Notes: a model not told the origin generated them from the letters alone. Shown: positions 18,714 through 28,491, numbered from the stretch's first letter. The stretch is 64,000 nt of DNA from Oscillospiraceae bacterium (GCA_910575505.1 CAJTFK010000015.1:1-64000); one strand, 5' to 3'. Translations and numbers: made by a program.

Positions 18714-19073
18714 CCCCCTTTTTAAAATTTTTTCTGGTTTTTTCCTGTGTTTTTTCTCTGTCTTTTTCCTGGGCTTTTTCCTGACCGCCGGTGCGGTTCA
18801 TTTATGAGGTTCAGACGCCGGACAGACTGCTCCTCCAGGCCGCTTCCGCCTCCCCAGTCAATGCCGCTCCATCACGCCGAACGCCGGAGACTCTAAGTTC
18901 CCGCAGAAAAAGACGCTCACTTTCTATTTACAGATAAATGCGCGAAGGTCTTCCGTCCTCTCCCCCCTGAACCGCCATGGCTTACCGGCTTTTGCTGACG
19001 AAGCGATGCCCGCCGCCCCTCGGGTATGGGCGGCGGGCCCGAACCCCTCCAAGCCTCTGACCGTTTCCTCCGG
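18714..19073. other. Intergenic stretch before the glycerate kinase 3' end
   Basis: No gene seen. It holds the A-tract repeats at 18720-18785 and a GC-rich hairpin (19008-19018 with 19028-19038) just after the kinase stop that may serve as its terminator although no T run follows. Confidence 0.5.
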
Positions 19074-20324
19074 TCAGGACCCTTCCGTGTTCAGCAGGGC
19101 CACGGCCACGTCGTTGACATTGGTGCCGGTGGGACCGGTTACCACCAGACCCTCCACCGACTTCAGGGCATGATAGGCGTCATTCTCCCGCAGGACGCTG
19201 AACACATCCAGCCCCCTGTCCATCAGCGCCGTCAGCGTCCCGCCGTCCACATAGCCCCCGGCGGCGTCGGTGGGACCGTCCGTCCCGTCGCTGCCGACGG
19301 AAAATACTGCTGCCCCGGGAATTCCGGCGATGCCGGGTGCCGCAGCCAGGGCCAGCTCCTGGTTCCGGCCCCCCAGACCCGTCCCGGTGAGGTGGACCAC
19401 CGTCTCGCCGCCGGCGATGAAGGCCAGCTTCCGCCCTGCCCCGGCATGGGTTTTCACGATACTGGCCAGAAAGCTTCCGGCCTCCCGCGCCTCACAGCAG
19501 AGCCGGTCTGTCAGCAGAACCGGTTCATAACCCAGAATCCGGCACTGTTTTTCGGCGGCGGCGCAGAGCTCCCGGACGCTGCCGGTAATCCGGGTGACGA
19601 CGTTGGGCAGATCCTTGGGCGTTTCCTTCCCCAGCAGCACGCGGGCCTGAGCAGACAGGCGCAGGTTATATTTTTCCGCAACAGCCTGGGCCTGCCGGCA
19701 GGCGGATGTATCCGGGCAGGCCGGACCGCTGGCAATCATATCCAGGGGGTCGCCCAGAATGTCGCTGAGCACCACGCTGAACACCTGCGCCGGGGCGCAG
19801 GCCTGGGCAAAACGCCCGCCCTTTACACCGCTGAGCCGCTTGCGGATGGTATTCATCTCCACGACATCCGCCCCGGAGGCCAGGAGCTGTTTCGTAATGT
19901 CCCGGAGCTCCTCTCCGGAAATCAGGGGCCGCTCAAACAGGGCGCTGCCGCCTCCGGAGAGGAGGAACAGCACGGAATCCTCCGCTGTCAGACCCTTCAC
20001 CAGCTCCAGGGCCTGCTCCGTGGCATGAAAACTGTTTTCATCGGGCACCGGATGACCGGCCTCATAACAGCGGACGCCGGGGATTTCTCCCATGGAATGG
20101 CCGTATTTGGTCACGACCACGCCGCCGTCCGCCTGTCCCAAAACGTCCACAGCGGCTTTGGCCATCTGCCATGCGGCCTTGCCCGCAGCCACCAGCAGCG
20201 TTCGCCCCCCCGCGGGATGAAAATCCGCCAGCGCCCGCCGCACCGCTTCGTCAGGCAGGACAGCCCTCAGGCTGGCGGAAATGATCCGGTCCGCATCCTC
20301 CCGTAAGTTCTGATTCAAAATCAC
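19074..20324 (-). CDS. Glycerate 2-kinase (MOFRL family)
   Basis: 416-aa kinase of the GckA/TtuD type making 2-phosphoglycerate from glycerate. Conserved blocks: LLVAAGKAAWQMAKA, HPVPDENS, LLSGGGSALF, GGRNQELALA and SVGSDGTDGPTDAAGGYVDG. GTG at 20324 is given as start; a TTG at 20318 has better spacing from AAAGGGG and is an alternative. It stands alone. It could feed serine/glycerate carbon toward glycolysis, in line with glyA nearby, but no shared operon is visible. Confidence 0.88.
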   Translation of the reverse strand: MILNQNLREDADRIISASLRAVLPDEAVRRALADFHPAGGRTLLVAAGKAAWQMAKAAVDVLGQADGGVVVTKYGHSMGEIPGVRCYEAGHPVPDENSFHATEQALELVKGLTAEDSVLFLLSGGGSALFERPLISGEELRDITKQLLASGADVVEMNTIRKRLSGVKGGRFAQACAPAQVFSVVLSDILGDPLDMIASGPACPDTSACRQAQAVAEKYNLRLSAQARVLLGKETPKDLPNVVTRITGSVRELCAAAEKQCRILGYEPVLLTDRLCCEAREAGSFLASIVKTHAGAGRKLAFIAGGETVVHLTGTGLGGRNQELALAAAPGIAGIPGAAVFSVGSDGTDGPTDAAGGYVDGGTLTALMDRGLDVFSVLRENDAYHALKSVEGLVVTGPTGTNVNDVAVALLNTEGS

Positions 20325-20627
20325 ATCCCCTTTCTGATTGCTTCAGACGCAATCGGTCCACTTCATATATTAACTCTTGTGTATAAAAAGTACAATATAA
20401 AATCCGGATAAATTTTAAATCACGAGTCCGTTGCTTCTCTCCGGGACCCGAAGGCCTGCATGTACAGCCGCCGAACTCTGTCCGTCCCGGTTCTTGTCCG
20501 GCCTCTCCCGTCCATTTTCCCTGATGCGTGTCCCATCCGCCGGGGCAGAAAAAATGCAAACTGTCAAGACTTGGCCCTGTTTGAAAAAAATACTGCACAA
20601 ATTGCGGGTTAGCACAAAAATAGAGGA
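20325..20627. other. Intergenic stretch before IS5-like remnant
   Basis: About 300 bases without a gene. The left half is AT-rich around 20370-20420 (possible promoter for the kinase on the minus strand, no clear pair of boxes). The right half is probably the outer part of the decayed insertion element. Confidence 0.4.
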
Positions 20628-21126
20628 ATGAAACGGTATGAATTGACAAAAGAACCATGGGAGCGCATAAAAGAACTGTTGCTGCCGGAAACGGCAGGGA
20701 TGTGGGGCCGGCCTCGGAAAGATAATCGAAACATGCTCAGCAGGATGCTTTGGATCGTCCGCAGCGGCGGGAGTTGCCGGAAGCATACGGCCCCTGGCAG
20801 TCTGTGTATGCCTGATTTGCCAAATGGCAGGATGACGGAACGGTGTAAAACATGTTTCGAGCATTGTCTTCCGATACGGATATGGAAAACCTGAGCCTGG
20901 ATTCTACTTACATCAGGGTTCACGAAAGTGTCAGCAGAGGGGAAAACCAGCGGATAAGGCAGTTGGATGAATCAGAGGTGGGTTGAACACAAAGCTGTGC
21001 GCTATTGTAGACGGACCGGGGAATCCGGTTGAATTCACGCTGGGTGCCGGGAATGACCATTACCCCTTGACCGTCTGGATTTTTGCCGCTGCCATTTCAC
21101 TGCTGAAAACGGGGACCAGAATTTGA
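20628..21126 (+). pseudogene. Decayed IS5-family transposase
   Basis: The N-terminal 60 residues (MKRYELTKEPWERIKELL, then GRPRKDNRNMLSRMLWIVRSG) match IS5-type transposases of the DUF4096 class. The frame then shifts; SDTDMENLSLDSTYIRVHES continues in another frame (~20869-20930), and TKLCAIVDGPGNP with FTLGAGNDH in a third (~20988-21060). The catalytic C-terminal half is lost. At least two frameshifts make it inactive. Confidence 0.8.
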
Positions 21127-21289
21127 CAACCCTGCTCCCGCTTTCGTCTGCTTCATTTTAACAGCAAAACTGTCTGCACTACTGCGGCGGCTGCCGGCAG
21201 GTCTTGCGGCCGCTCTGCCCCCGCGCCCCGGCCTCTGGTAATGTCAAGAAATATGCGCAAAATAGATTGCAGGCTCTGGCAGAATAGAA

Positions 21290-22298
21290 TCAGCCGGCAA
21301 TAGAGGCATCCTCCAGGTGCTTCATATTCATGTATTTCTTGTTGCCCCACTGGGCGCCGGCTGTATGGCGGAGCCTGGCACAGACCGGCATCAAAGCAGA
21401 ATTGCCGTCCGGGAAGCAGCCCACTACTCTGGTACGGCGGCGAATCTCCCGGTTGAGCCGTTCCATGACATTGCTGGTGCGGATACGAGTCCAGTGTTCG
21501 CCGGGAAAGCCACAGTAAGTCAGAGTCTCCTCAACACCAGCTTCTACCTTCTTTGCAGCCTCGCTCAGCGTCATAGTGCGAAGCTCCTCCGCCACAGATT
21601 CGGCCTTCTCCCGAGCAGCTTTTTTGCTCTCCCGGGCGTGGATTGCCTTGAGCATCCTGGCCACCAGCTTCACCTTAGAGCGCGGCGTCACAGAAAAGAC
21701 ATTGCGGCAGAAACGGACGGTACACCGCTGGCATTTGGCCTCCGGGAACACTTCTTCCACAGCCTCCAGCATACCAGCAGCATACCAAGACACTTGTCCC
21801 CAGCCACCAGCTTGATTCCGTCCGGGCCGCGGCCTCGCAGCCACTGGAAGAAGCTGACCCAACTGGCCTTGTCCTCTTTCATACCCTCAGCGGTGCCAAG
21901 AACTTCACGGTATCCGTCCTCATTTACCGCAATCGCCACCAGAACGGCTGCATTCTCATACTCTCCGCCCCAGTTCCGCCGCAGATAGATCCCGTCCGCC
22001 TCGTAAAGGCCGGCTGCGCCAATCTTCAATGTGGACATACGCTTTCTTGTTCAGCTCGCTGATAGTCGCTGGGGACACTTTGCTTCCCCACAGCGCCTCG
22101 GTGATATCCTCTACCCTGCGCACCGAGACACCAGCCAGGTACATTTCGATGAGAGCTTCCTCCACACTGCTTTCACGCCGGCGATACCGCTCTATAATGG
22201 CCATTTCAAAAGAGACTCCCTTCAGGCGGGGCACATGGAGCATAACATCGCCGGAGGTGGTGGTAAGGTTTCGGCTGTAGTGACCACTGCGGTACCCC
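21290..22298 (-). pseudogene. Decayed IS256-family transposase
   Basis: Mutator-type transposase read in three frames on the minus strand: SGHYSRNLTTTSGDV through VEDITEALWGSKVSPATISELNKK (22298-~22040), YEADGIYLRRNWGGEYENA through VAGDKCLGML (~22000-21780), and LEAVEEVFPEAKCQRCTV to the end ASIAG (~21775-21290). The N-terminal start is missing and two frameshifts are present, so it cannot act alone. Neighbouring copies could still recognise its ends, which I did not identify. Confidence 0.85.
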
Positions 22299-22317
22299 TA
22301 AGGTTCCCGTGCCGGCA

Positions 22318-22524
22318 ATGCGCCTGAACAAGGAGGCCGTCAACCGCAGCTATGAGCTAGCAGGAATGATAGATACATCCACTTTAATGAGGAAATTTTC
22401 GCGGATGTGCTGATGAGTGAGACACCGGAAGCCGCGAAGTTCTTCAAAATCCAGAACAAAGAGGGGCTTGCCGCCGCCTTCAAATGGCAGGATGCCCTCT
22501 TTGCGGTACAGGACGGGGAGTAAA
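22318..22524 (+). pseudogene. Fragment of an unknown protein gene
   Basis: Two consecutive frames read like protein: MRLNKEAVNRSYELAG (22318-22365) and, one frame over, DRYIHFNEEIFADVLM then SETPEAAKFFKIQNKEG and AFKWQDALFAVQDGE ending in TAA (22368-22524). One base change would join them. It abuts the IS256 remnant, so it is probably the 3' end of a gene destroyed by that insertion. I do not recognise the family. Confidence 0.5.
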
Positions 22525-22785
22525 CGCCCCGGTCCGGCCAGCCGCGCTGGTATAAAAAGGACTGGGACGGCATACCATCCCAGTCCTTTCTCCGCGCTTC
22601 TATCCGCAAGCATCCACATTCCGGCACCAGCAAGGCAATCTGCATAGTATCCCATGCAGGCACATTTCAGCGCCGCCGGGTCCGGACCTGTGAAGAACGA
22701 CGCATATGCCCGGAAGCCCCTGGATGACGGAATAGATGTCACGAGAACATCAAAGCCGTTTGCTCCCGGCCCGAAGGCTTCAAAA
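22525..22785. other. Intergenic stretch with one hairpin
   Basis: No gene supported. A 12-bp hairpin (22556-22567 with 22578-22589) flanked by A and T residues probably is the terminator of the destroyed plus-strand gene. The open frame 22350-22811 on the minus strand runs through two terminators and is rejected. Confidence 0.55.
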
Positions 22786-22819
22786 ACAGCCGTATGACGC
22801 AGAAGCGTCATACGGCTGT
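22786..22819 (-). terminator. Terminator of glyA
   Basis: Perfect 14-bp stem (22786-22799 with 22806-22819) followed on the minus strand by a T run. Confidence 0.9.
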
Positions 22820-22880
22820 TTCTCTCATCAGGAAAATCTCCCGGTCAGGGACTTTTCCCTTCCTTCTCGACCGGCAGACG

Positions 22881-24059
22881 TCACCTGGCCTGCCGCATGG
22901 CCCGAATGATCTCGTCAATTCGGTGGGCAACCCGGACAAAGTCCTCCTCGGTATACCCCTTGGTTGTCATGGCCGCAGTGCCGACCCGCACGCCGGAGGC
23001 CTGTTGGGGGGAACGGGTCTCACCGGGGACGCAGTTCTTATTCAGGGTGATTCCATGCTTGTCCAGCTCATTCTGAACCTCTTTGCCGGTGAGGCCGGTG
23101 TCTGTCAGGTCCAGCAGGAAGAGGTGGTTGTCCGTGCCGCCGGTGACCACATGATAGCCCATGGCCAGGAACGCATCGCACATAGCTTTGCAATTCTTCA
23201 CCACATTGTGGATATACTCCGCGAAGGAAGGATCACAGGCCTCCTCAGCGGCCACGGCCTTGCCGGCGATGACATGCTGGAGGGGACCGCCCTGGGTGCC
23301 GGGGAATACGCCGCTGTCAATTTTCCGGGCCAGCTCCGGCCTGCAGAAAATCAGCCCGCCCCGGGGGCCCCGCAGCGTCTTGTGGGTGGTGGTGGTGATG
23401 ATGTCGGCCAGGCCAAAGGGAGAGGGATGGTCCCCCGCCGCCACCAGACCGGCGATGTGGGCCATGTCCACCATGAAATAGGCCCCGCAGCTCTGAGCGA
23501 TGTCCGCGAAGGTCCGGAAGTCCAGAATACGGCTGTAGGCAGAAGCGCCGGCCAGAATCAGAGCGGGCTTGCAGTCTTCCGCCTTTTTACGCACGTCCTC
23601 CATGTCGATGCGGCCGGAGGCGTCCACATCGTAGAACACCATGTTGAACAGACGGCCGCTGAAATTCACCGGGGAGCCGTGGGTCAGGTGTCCGCCGTTG
23701 TCCAGGCTCATGGCCAGAATGGTGTCGCCGGGCTTCAGCACGCTCATATAGGCCGCCAGATTGGCGGACGCGCCGCTGTGGGGCTGGACGTTAACGTGAT
23801 AGTCCGTGTGGAAAGCCTTCTGCCACATGTCGCAGCAGTACTGCTCCAGCACATCCACATTCTCACAGCCGCCGTAATACCGTCCCCGGTTGCCGGCGGG
23901 GCGCTCCGCAGGGTAGCCCTCGCTGTATTTATTGGTCAGACAGGACCCCACCGCCCGCAGTACGTTCTCGCTGACAAAATTCTCACTGGCAATCAGCTCG
24001 ATGGTGTGGGCCTGCCGCTCCTTTTCTTTCTCAATGATTTCAAATACCTTTGACTGCAT
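22881..24059 (-). CDS. glyA: Serine hydroxymethyltransferase
   Basis: 392-aa PLP enzyme that interconverts serine and glycine with tetrahydrofolate. Motifs: ELIASENFVS near the N-terminus, NVQPHSGASAN and the PLP lysine K227 in TTTTHKTLRGPRGG. It is about 20 residues shorter than most bacterial homologues, mainly toward the C-terminus, but all active-site blocks are intact. It has its own terminator, and a promoter about 240 bases upstream with a long structured leader. Single-gene unit. Confidence 0.95.
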   Translation of the reverse strand: MQSKVFEIIEKEKERQAHTIELIASENFVSENVLRAVGSCLTNKYSEGYPAERPAGNRGRYYGGCENVDVLEQYCCDMWQKAFHTDYHVNVQPHSGASANLAAYMSVLKPGDTILAMSLDNGGHLTHGSPVNFSGRLFNMVFYDVDASGRIDMEDVRKKAEDCKPALILAGASAYSRILDFRTFADIAQSCGAYFMVDMAHIAGLVAAGDHPSPFGLADIITTTTHKTLRGPRGGLIFCRPELARKIDSGVFPGTQGGPLQHVIAGKAVAAEEACDPSFAEYIHNVVKNCKAMCDAFLAMGYHVVTGGTDNHLFLLDLTDTGLTGKEVQNELDKHGITLNKNCVPGETRSPQQASGVRVGTAAMTTKGYTEEDFVRVAHRIDEIIRAMRQAR

Positions 24060-24297
24060 CCCTGTATCCTCCCGTTACGCGGTCGTTTTCTTTGTCTTAC
24101 AGTCAACACAGTCGAAAAGGAGCAAAGCTCCTTTTCGACCGGCGGACTTTGGGGCCGCCGGCGCACAAGGCGCGTATGCGTTTCCTGTGAAGTCTGACGC
24201 AAAAGGCCGCACATGCGGCCCGAAGCGCGGCACAGCTGCGCTTCGTTGAAAAGAGCCCATCGGATTCTTTTCAACTGTGCCGACTATAACTTTTAAC
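24060..24297 (-). ncRNA. Long structured leader of glyA (candidate)
   Basis: From the proposed start point near 24291 to the glyA ATG there are ~230 bases with no gene. They contain a 10-bp hairpin (24245-24254/24266-24275), a GC-rich hairpin near 24205-24220, and a 13-bp perfect hairpin (24111-24123/24127-24139). None has a T run typical of a terminator. I do not see the conserved core of the glycine or tetrahydrofolate riboswitch. It may be a regulatory leader or just repeats. Confidence 0.35.
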
Positions 24298-24326
24298 ATC
24301 TTAGCATATCTTTTCCGGAATTCCAA
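24298..24326 (-). promoter_or_regulatory. Possible promoter of glyA
   Basis: TTGGAA (24321-24326), 17 bases, TAAGAT (24298-24303), in an AT-rich stretch. Confidence 0.5.
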
Positions 24327-24443
24327 GGTGAATAGCGGAAAAAAGCACTGGGATTGTGAACAAATTTGAAGGGAAGCAAAACCGCTTTCTTTGTTTTTAA
24401 AGACGATTGTCCGCAAAATACGGACAATCCAAAGAAGAAACCA

Positions 24444-24465
24444 GCCGCCCGGAAGGACGGGCGGC
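24444..24465 (-). terminator. Terminator of the UvrD-like helicase gene
   Basis: 8-bp all-GC stem (24444-24451 with 24458-24465), then a T-rich tail on the minus strand. Confidence 0.7.
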
Positions 24466-24472
24466 CGGTCCC

Positions 24473-27400
24473 TCAGTATTTGAATATCTGCCGTCCGGCG
24501 GTTTCGTAGTCTATCGTCACATAAGTATAGCCGTTCTCGGAAAACCGGGAGACCACCGTCCCGTTTCCGTGCTCCGGATGAGTCACGAGATCCCCCTGAA
24601 ACAACGCCATAGGCGGCCACACCGGCGCGTGTTTAGCGGATTTCAATACCTCATACTGGTCATCGCTGGTCCGGAGCAGGCCCCGCTCCTTCATCTGGTC
24701 CACAAGGCTCCCCACCGACCACTCCTTCAGGGCCCGCATCTCCTCCAGCTCCGGGAATCTCTCCACGGCCTCCCGCAGGCGCTCCGCCTTGTCCGGGGTG
24801 ATGCCCTCAAAGCTGTCCTTGCAGAACACCTGCAAAAACCGTTTTCTCCCATAGGGGTAGACCTCCCGCTCCAGCTGCTGCACCGCCCGCAGCACCATCA
24901 TGGCCCGGCAGGACGTCACTCCGGCGTGGGTCAGACGCAGACCCAGGCTGCTGCACAGCAGGCCCTTTTCCAGGGTCCGGGTCAGGGCGGGCTCCAGACG
25001 GCCCTGACGTTCCATGTCTGCCAGCTCCGGAAACACACTGCGGAGCTCCTCCACAGCACCCTGCTGGTATTCCCCGAACTGCTTCGACGGGTCCTCCTGC
25101 TGAAAAATCCGCAGGAAACGGGATTCGCCGTAGGTATAGCCTAGCAGGTAGTTCAGCCGCGCCGCCGCCCGCAGTACCAGGTCCTCCTCCGCCATGCAGA
25201 CGCTCTCCTCCTCCGTCTCCGGCGCACGGAGACAGCCGGGCAGCTCCTCGCTGGCATAGGCCGAGCTTAGCCTGGCGTCCTCGCAGGGGGCGGCCAGAAA
25301 ATACTTTGTGGCGTGCTGGACCCGGTAATACCGGTCGCTTTTCCGGCAGTCCGCCTCATGCTCACAGCTGCACTTTCGAATGGACAGGGTCCCTCCGGCG
25401 GGGTCGTTGGTCATAAAGCCGCACTGCGTCTGGTCGCCGGTGCAGATGAAAAGACGGCTCAGGCTCTCGTCCGGCTCGCACTTGCCCCGGCGCTTCCAGA
25501 ACAGGCGTTCCCGCAAAGGGCCCTTCGGCCAGCCCATGACCTGGTCGATGCGCTGGAGGGGGCTTCCGCAGAGGGGGCAGCGGGGCGGATAGGTCTTCCG
25601 GACCTCGTCCCGGAGCGCAAACGCGTTGTCGTTTTCCTCCCAAAGCGCGGCGTCCTCCTCCGTCAGGGTCTCCAGCACCACCCGGGCCCTTTCGCCCATC
25701 TCCCTGGAAATCTCCTTGAGCTCCACCAGGAATTCCGACGGATGACGGAGAGGGGCAAGGCACCAGACCCGTTCCTTCGTGCGGGTAAGGGCCACGTAGA
25801 ACAGCCGCCGTTCCTCGGCATAGGGACAGTCCTCCTCTCCGTCCTCCTCCCGGGGCAGCACCAGGGACAGCACCGGGTCGTTCTCCCGCTTGGAGGGGAA
25901 TCCATATCTGGGGTCGTCCTGTCCGTTGAGGAGAATCACAAAATCCGCCTGAGCACCCTTGGCCCCGTGGACCGTGCGGAAGATGCACTGAAAGGCCTCG
26001 TTGAACTCCGGGCTGTCAATCCGCGTCCACCGCTCCCCCTCTCCGTCCGGACTGACGGCATTTTTGTTGAACAGCTCGCTGGCCTCCAGATACGTGGCGG
26101 CGTCGGCCTGATACCGGCCCAGAAACAGAATTTCACGCCGCTTCCCGGGGACCCGGCCCTCCCTCCATATCCGCTCCAGAATATGCTCCAGGGCGGAGCG
26201 GATATGCAGCCGGGTCCGCTCCTGGGCCGCTTCCCGGGCCAGGTCTTCGAGGCCCCCCGTCTCCTCTTCCGTCTGCTCCGTCTCCTTCAGCCGCCCCAGC
26301 TCAATGTCCGGGTCCCCCTCCTCATAGAGGCAGACGGTCACCGGGTCCGTGACCTCCCCGGAATGGCAGGAAACCAGGTTCTTCCTGATCTGGCGGCTGT
26401 TCTTCATGACGAATTTTCCCGCCAGGTCGATGAGGCTCTGGGGATTGCGGTAGGTGATTTCCAGCGTCAGGCCGTCCAGCTCCGCCGCTCCTCTGCCCCG
26501 TTCCCCCATCTCCTCCAGGAAGCCGGTGAACAGCCTGACGTCGGAGCCGGAAAAAGCGTAAATCGACTGCCAATCGTCTCCAATTGCCATCAGCCGCGCG
26601 CCGCAGAATGTCCGCAGGGCGTTCAGCAGCTCGGAACGGCCCTTGGAAATATCCTGGTACTCATCCACGAAGATGTACTGATACCGCAGTCCCAGCGCCT
26701 CGGGGGCCGCCCCCGCCTTCCGGCAATCCGTCAAAAGGGCGGCGGCGCCGGAGATCATTTTCGCGAAGTCAATCTTGGCGCTGTCCGACAGATAGGCCCG
26801 GTAGCGCCTGTGGCACTCCCGGCAGATTTCCAAAAACAGCCGGGTCCGCTCGTTTTTCACGGCTCCCTGGGTCTCCACAGGCTGGAGCCACCGGTCATAC
26901 TGGTCTTCGCCGAAGCCCCTGTTATCATAGGCGCTGATGAAGTCCCACAGCAGGTCCGTGAAGCGCTTTACCGCCGCCTCCGCCCGCCGCTCGGCCAGCT
27001 GACCGAGAAGCTCCTCTTCGGTGCGGTCCGCCAGCTCAAAGCTGTGGTCCAGCAGCATCGTCCTCAGATGGCTCAGGAGACTGCCCCCCTGCTGATACTG
27101 CCCGTAGGTATAGAGCAGCTCCCGTTCCTGGTCCGCCGCGAAGCTTATTTTCTCCCGGGCCTCCGCCCGGTAGCGCCTCTGGACTCCCGTCTCCTCCGGG
27201 CCCGACTGGTCCGAAATCACGCCGAAGTGCTCATAGTAGAAGCGCTCTCCGTCCGAGGGCCGGGTCAGCAGAAAGTCCGGCGTGTAATATTTTCTGCTCC
27301 TGCCGATGGTAACCGGATTGCCCTGCCGATCCAGATACAGCGGTTCATAGTGATAGGAGACGCCGTTTTCATACAGAAAATCGGCAATTACCCCCTCCTG

Positions 27401-28399
27401 AAAGGACCGGACCATCTCCCCCTGAATCGTCCGCCAGCGGCGGCGGTTCCGCCGTGCGCTCTCCTGCCGGTTCACCCGGCTCTCAAGCTCCTGTTTCGCC
27501 GCCTTCAGCAGATAGTCGTAAAGGGTTCCCTCCCTGGGTACGCCAGGCGAGCCAAGGGTCTGGGCAAAAAACAGCAGCAGGCGGTCTGTCCATCCGGCGT
27601 CCTTCAGATAGGTCTCCTTAAAAAAGTCAATGATTTCCCGAGGCAGTCCCTGCCGGTCCTCCTTCTTTCCGTTGTCCGGGCGCAGCTCACCGTTGTTGAC
27701 GCCGGCTGTGAGCCGCCCCGCCCGGGTCAGAATGGCGTTGCCCAGACTGTGGAAGGTGGAGACCGTGACGCCCCTGCCTCCCCGGACGGCAACGGGAATC
27801 CCGAAGGGCGGACCGGCAAATTTATCCTTCAGGTCCTGGACAGCCTTATTGCTGTAGGAGAGGACCAGAATTTCCTCCGGCTTCACCGGCGTAAAGGACG
27901 GCGGCGTCTCCGAATGGGCTCCCAGCTCCCGGGCCAGCCGGAACAGCTCCTCTTTCGCCTCCGTCAGGTCCGGGCCATCCGGGGACCGGGTCCCCCGGTC
28001 CAGCAGGTTCCGGACGGTGGCCGCCAGAGTGGAGCTCTTGCCCGTGCCCGCTCCGGCGATCACCAGACAGCAGTTTTCGTCCACCGCCACCATTTTCAGC
28101 TGGTGAGGGTCAGGGCTGAACCTCCCGCCCTCCGAGGCGGCATTAAGCGCCCGGAAATAGCGCTCCAGCTCCCCCTGCGCCGCCTGGTTATAGTGTTTCA
28201 GCGCCTCCATGTGCCGGGCCTCCAGCTCCTCCCTGTCCGCCCGGCCCTCCATGCAGGGCGTCAGCCTTGCCATATAGGAGCTTTCCATCAGGTAGGCGTT
28301 CTGGGGCAGGGAGCGGGCCAGATACACCCACAGCGCCCGAGGGGGCGTCCCGTCCTCCCGGCCGTTCCGCCGGGTTTGATTCATGCGTGTTTCGTCCAT
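24473..28399 (-). CDS. Large UvrD/helicase IV-like protein with internal nuclease segment
   Basis: 1308-aa SF1 helicase. Motifs in order: AGAGTGKSSTL (from residue 115), STFHSLG, the YTPDFLL...FYYEHFG segment that in helicase IV-type proteins marks a PD-(D/E)xK-like nuclease insert, VDEYQDIS, GDDWQSIYAFSGSD, EITYRNP, VHGAKGAQADFVILLN and ALTRTKE. Behind the helicase lie zinc-finger cysteines (CPLCGSPL; FICTGDQTQCGF) and a long helical part. The C-terminus (HPEHGNGTVV) is Tudor/CarD-like as in PcrA/UvrD. The start at 28399 follows AAGGAGGAACGG; the frame continues upstream without ribosome site. Probably DNA repair or defence; single gene with own promoter. Confidence 0.85.
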   Translation of the reverse strand: MDETRMNQTRRNGREDGTPPRALWVYLARSLPQNAYLMESSYMARLTPCMEGRADREELEARHMEALKHYNQAAQGELERYFRALNAASEGGRFSPDPHQLKMVAVDENCCLVIAGAGTGKSSTLAATVRNLLDRGTRSPDGPDLTEAKEELFRLARELGAHSETPPSFTPVKPEEILVLSYSNKAVQDLKDKFAGPPFGIPVAVRGGRGVTVSTFHSLGNAILTRAGRLTAGVNNGELRPDNGKKEDRQGLPREIIDFFKETYLKDAGWTDRLLLFFAQTLGSPGVPREGTLYDYLLKAAKQELESRVNRQESARRNRRRWRTIQGEMVRSFQEGVIADFLYENGVSYHYEPLYLDRQGNPVTIGRSRKYYTPDFLLTRPSDGERFYYEHFGVISDQSGPEETGVQRRYRAEAREKISFAADQERELLYTYGQYQQGGSLLSHLRTMLLDHSFELADRTEEELLGQLAERRAEAAVKRFTDLLWDFISAYDNRGFGEDQYDRWLQPVETQGAVKNERTRLFLEICRECHRRYRAYLSDSAKIDFAKMISGAAALLTDCRKAGAAPEALGLRYQYIFVDEYQDISKGRSELLNALRTFCGARLMAIGDDWQSIYAFSGSDVRLFTGFLEEMGERGRGAAELDGLTLEITYRNPQSLIDLAGKFVMKNSRQIRKNLVSCHSGEVTDPVTVCLYEEGDPDIELGRLKETEQTEEETGGLEDLAREAAQERTRLHIRSALEHILERIWREGRVPGKRREILFLGRYQADAATYLEASELFNKNAVSPDGEGERWTRIDSPEFNEAFQCIFRTVHGAKGAQADFVILLNGQDDPRYGFPSKRENDPVLSLVLPREEDGEEDCPYAEERRLFYVALTRTKERVWCLAPLRHPSEFLVELKEISREMGERARVVLETLTEEDAALWEENDNAFALRDEVRKTYPPRCPLCGSPLQRIDQVMGWPKGPLRERLFWKRRGKCEPDESLSRLFICTGDQTQCGFMTNDPAGGTLSIRKCSCEHEADCRKSDRYYRVQHATKYFLAAPCEDARLSSAYASEELPGCLRAPETEEESVCMAEEDLVLRAAARLNYLLGYTYGESRFLRIFQQEDPSKQFGEYQQGAVEELRSVFPELADMERQGRLEPALTRTLEKGLLCSSLGLRLTHAGVTSCRAMMVLRAVQQLEREVYPYGRKRFLQVFCKDSFEGITPDKAERLREAVERFPELEEMRALKEWSVGSLVDQMKERGLLRTSDDQYEVLKSAKHAPVWPPMALFQGDLVTHPEHGNGTVVSRFSENGYTYVTIDYETAGRQIFKY

Positions 28400-28462
28400 C
28401 CGTTCCTCCTTGGTACGGCCTGACCACCGTCTCTTTTTCGGAATGATGCCTGTGTCCCCTTG

Positions 28463-28491
28463 AGTATAGCACCCTTTCCGCCCCGGCGCAA
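28463..28491 (-). promoter_or_regulatory. Promoter of the helicase gene
   Basis: TTGCGC (28486-28491), 17 bases, TATACT (28463-28468), about 55 bases before the AAGGAGG site. Confidence 0.65.

Noticed and set aside
22350-22811. 153-codon minus frame
   Set aside because: Runs through two hairpin terminators and opposite a recognisable plus-strand protein remnant.
24060-24297. Glycine or tetrahydrofolate riboswitch before glyA
   Set aside because: Hairpins are present, but I could not see the conserved cores, so no named riboswitch is claimed.
25313-28423. 1036-codon plus frame opposite the helicase
   Set aside because: Mirror frame of a GC-rich gene; no motifs, no ribosome site.
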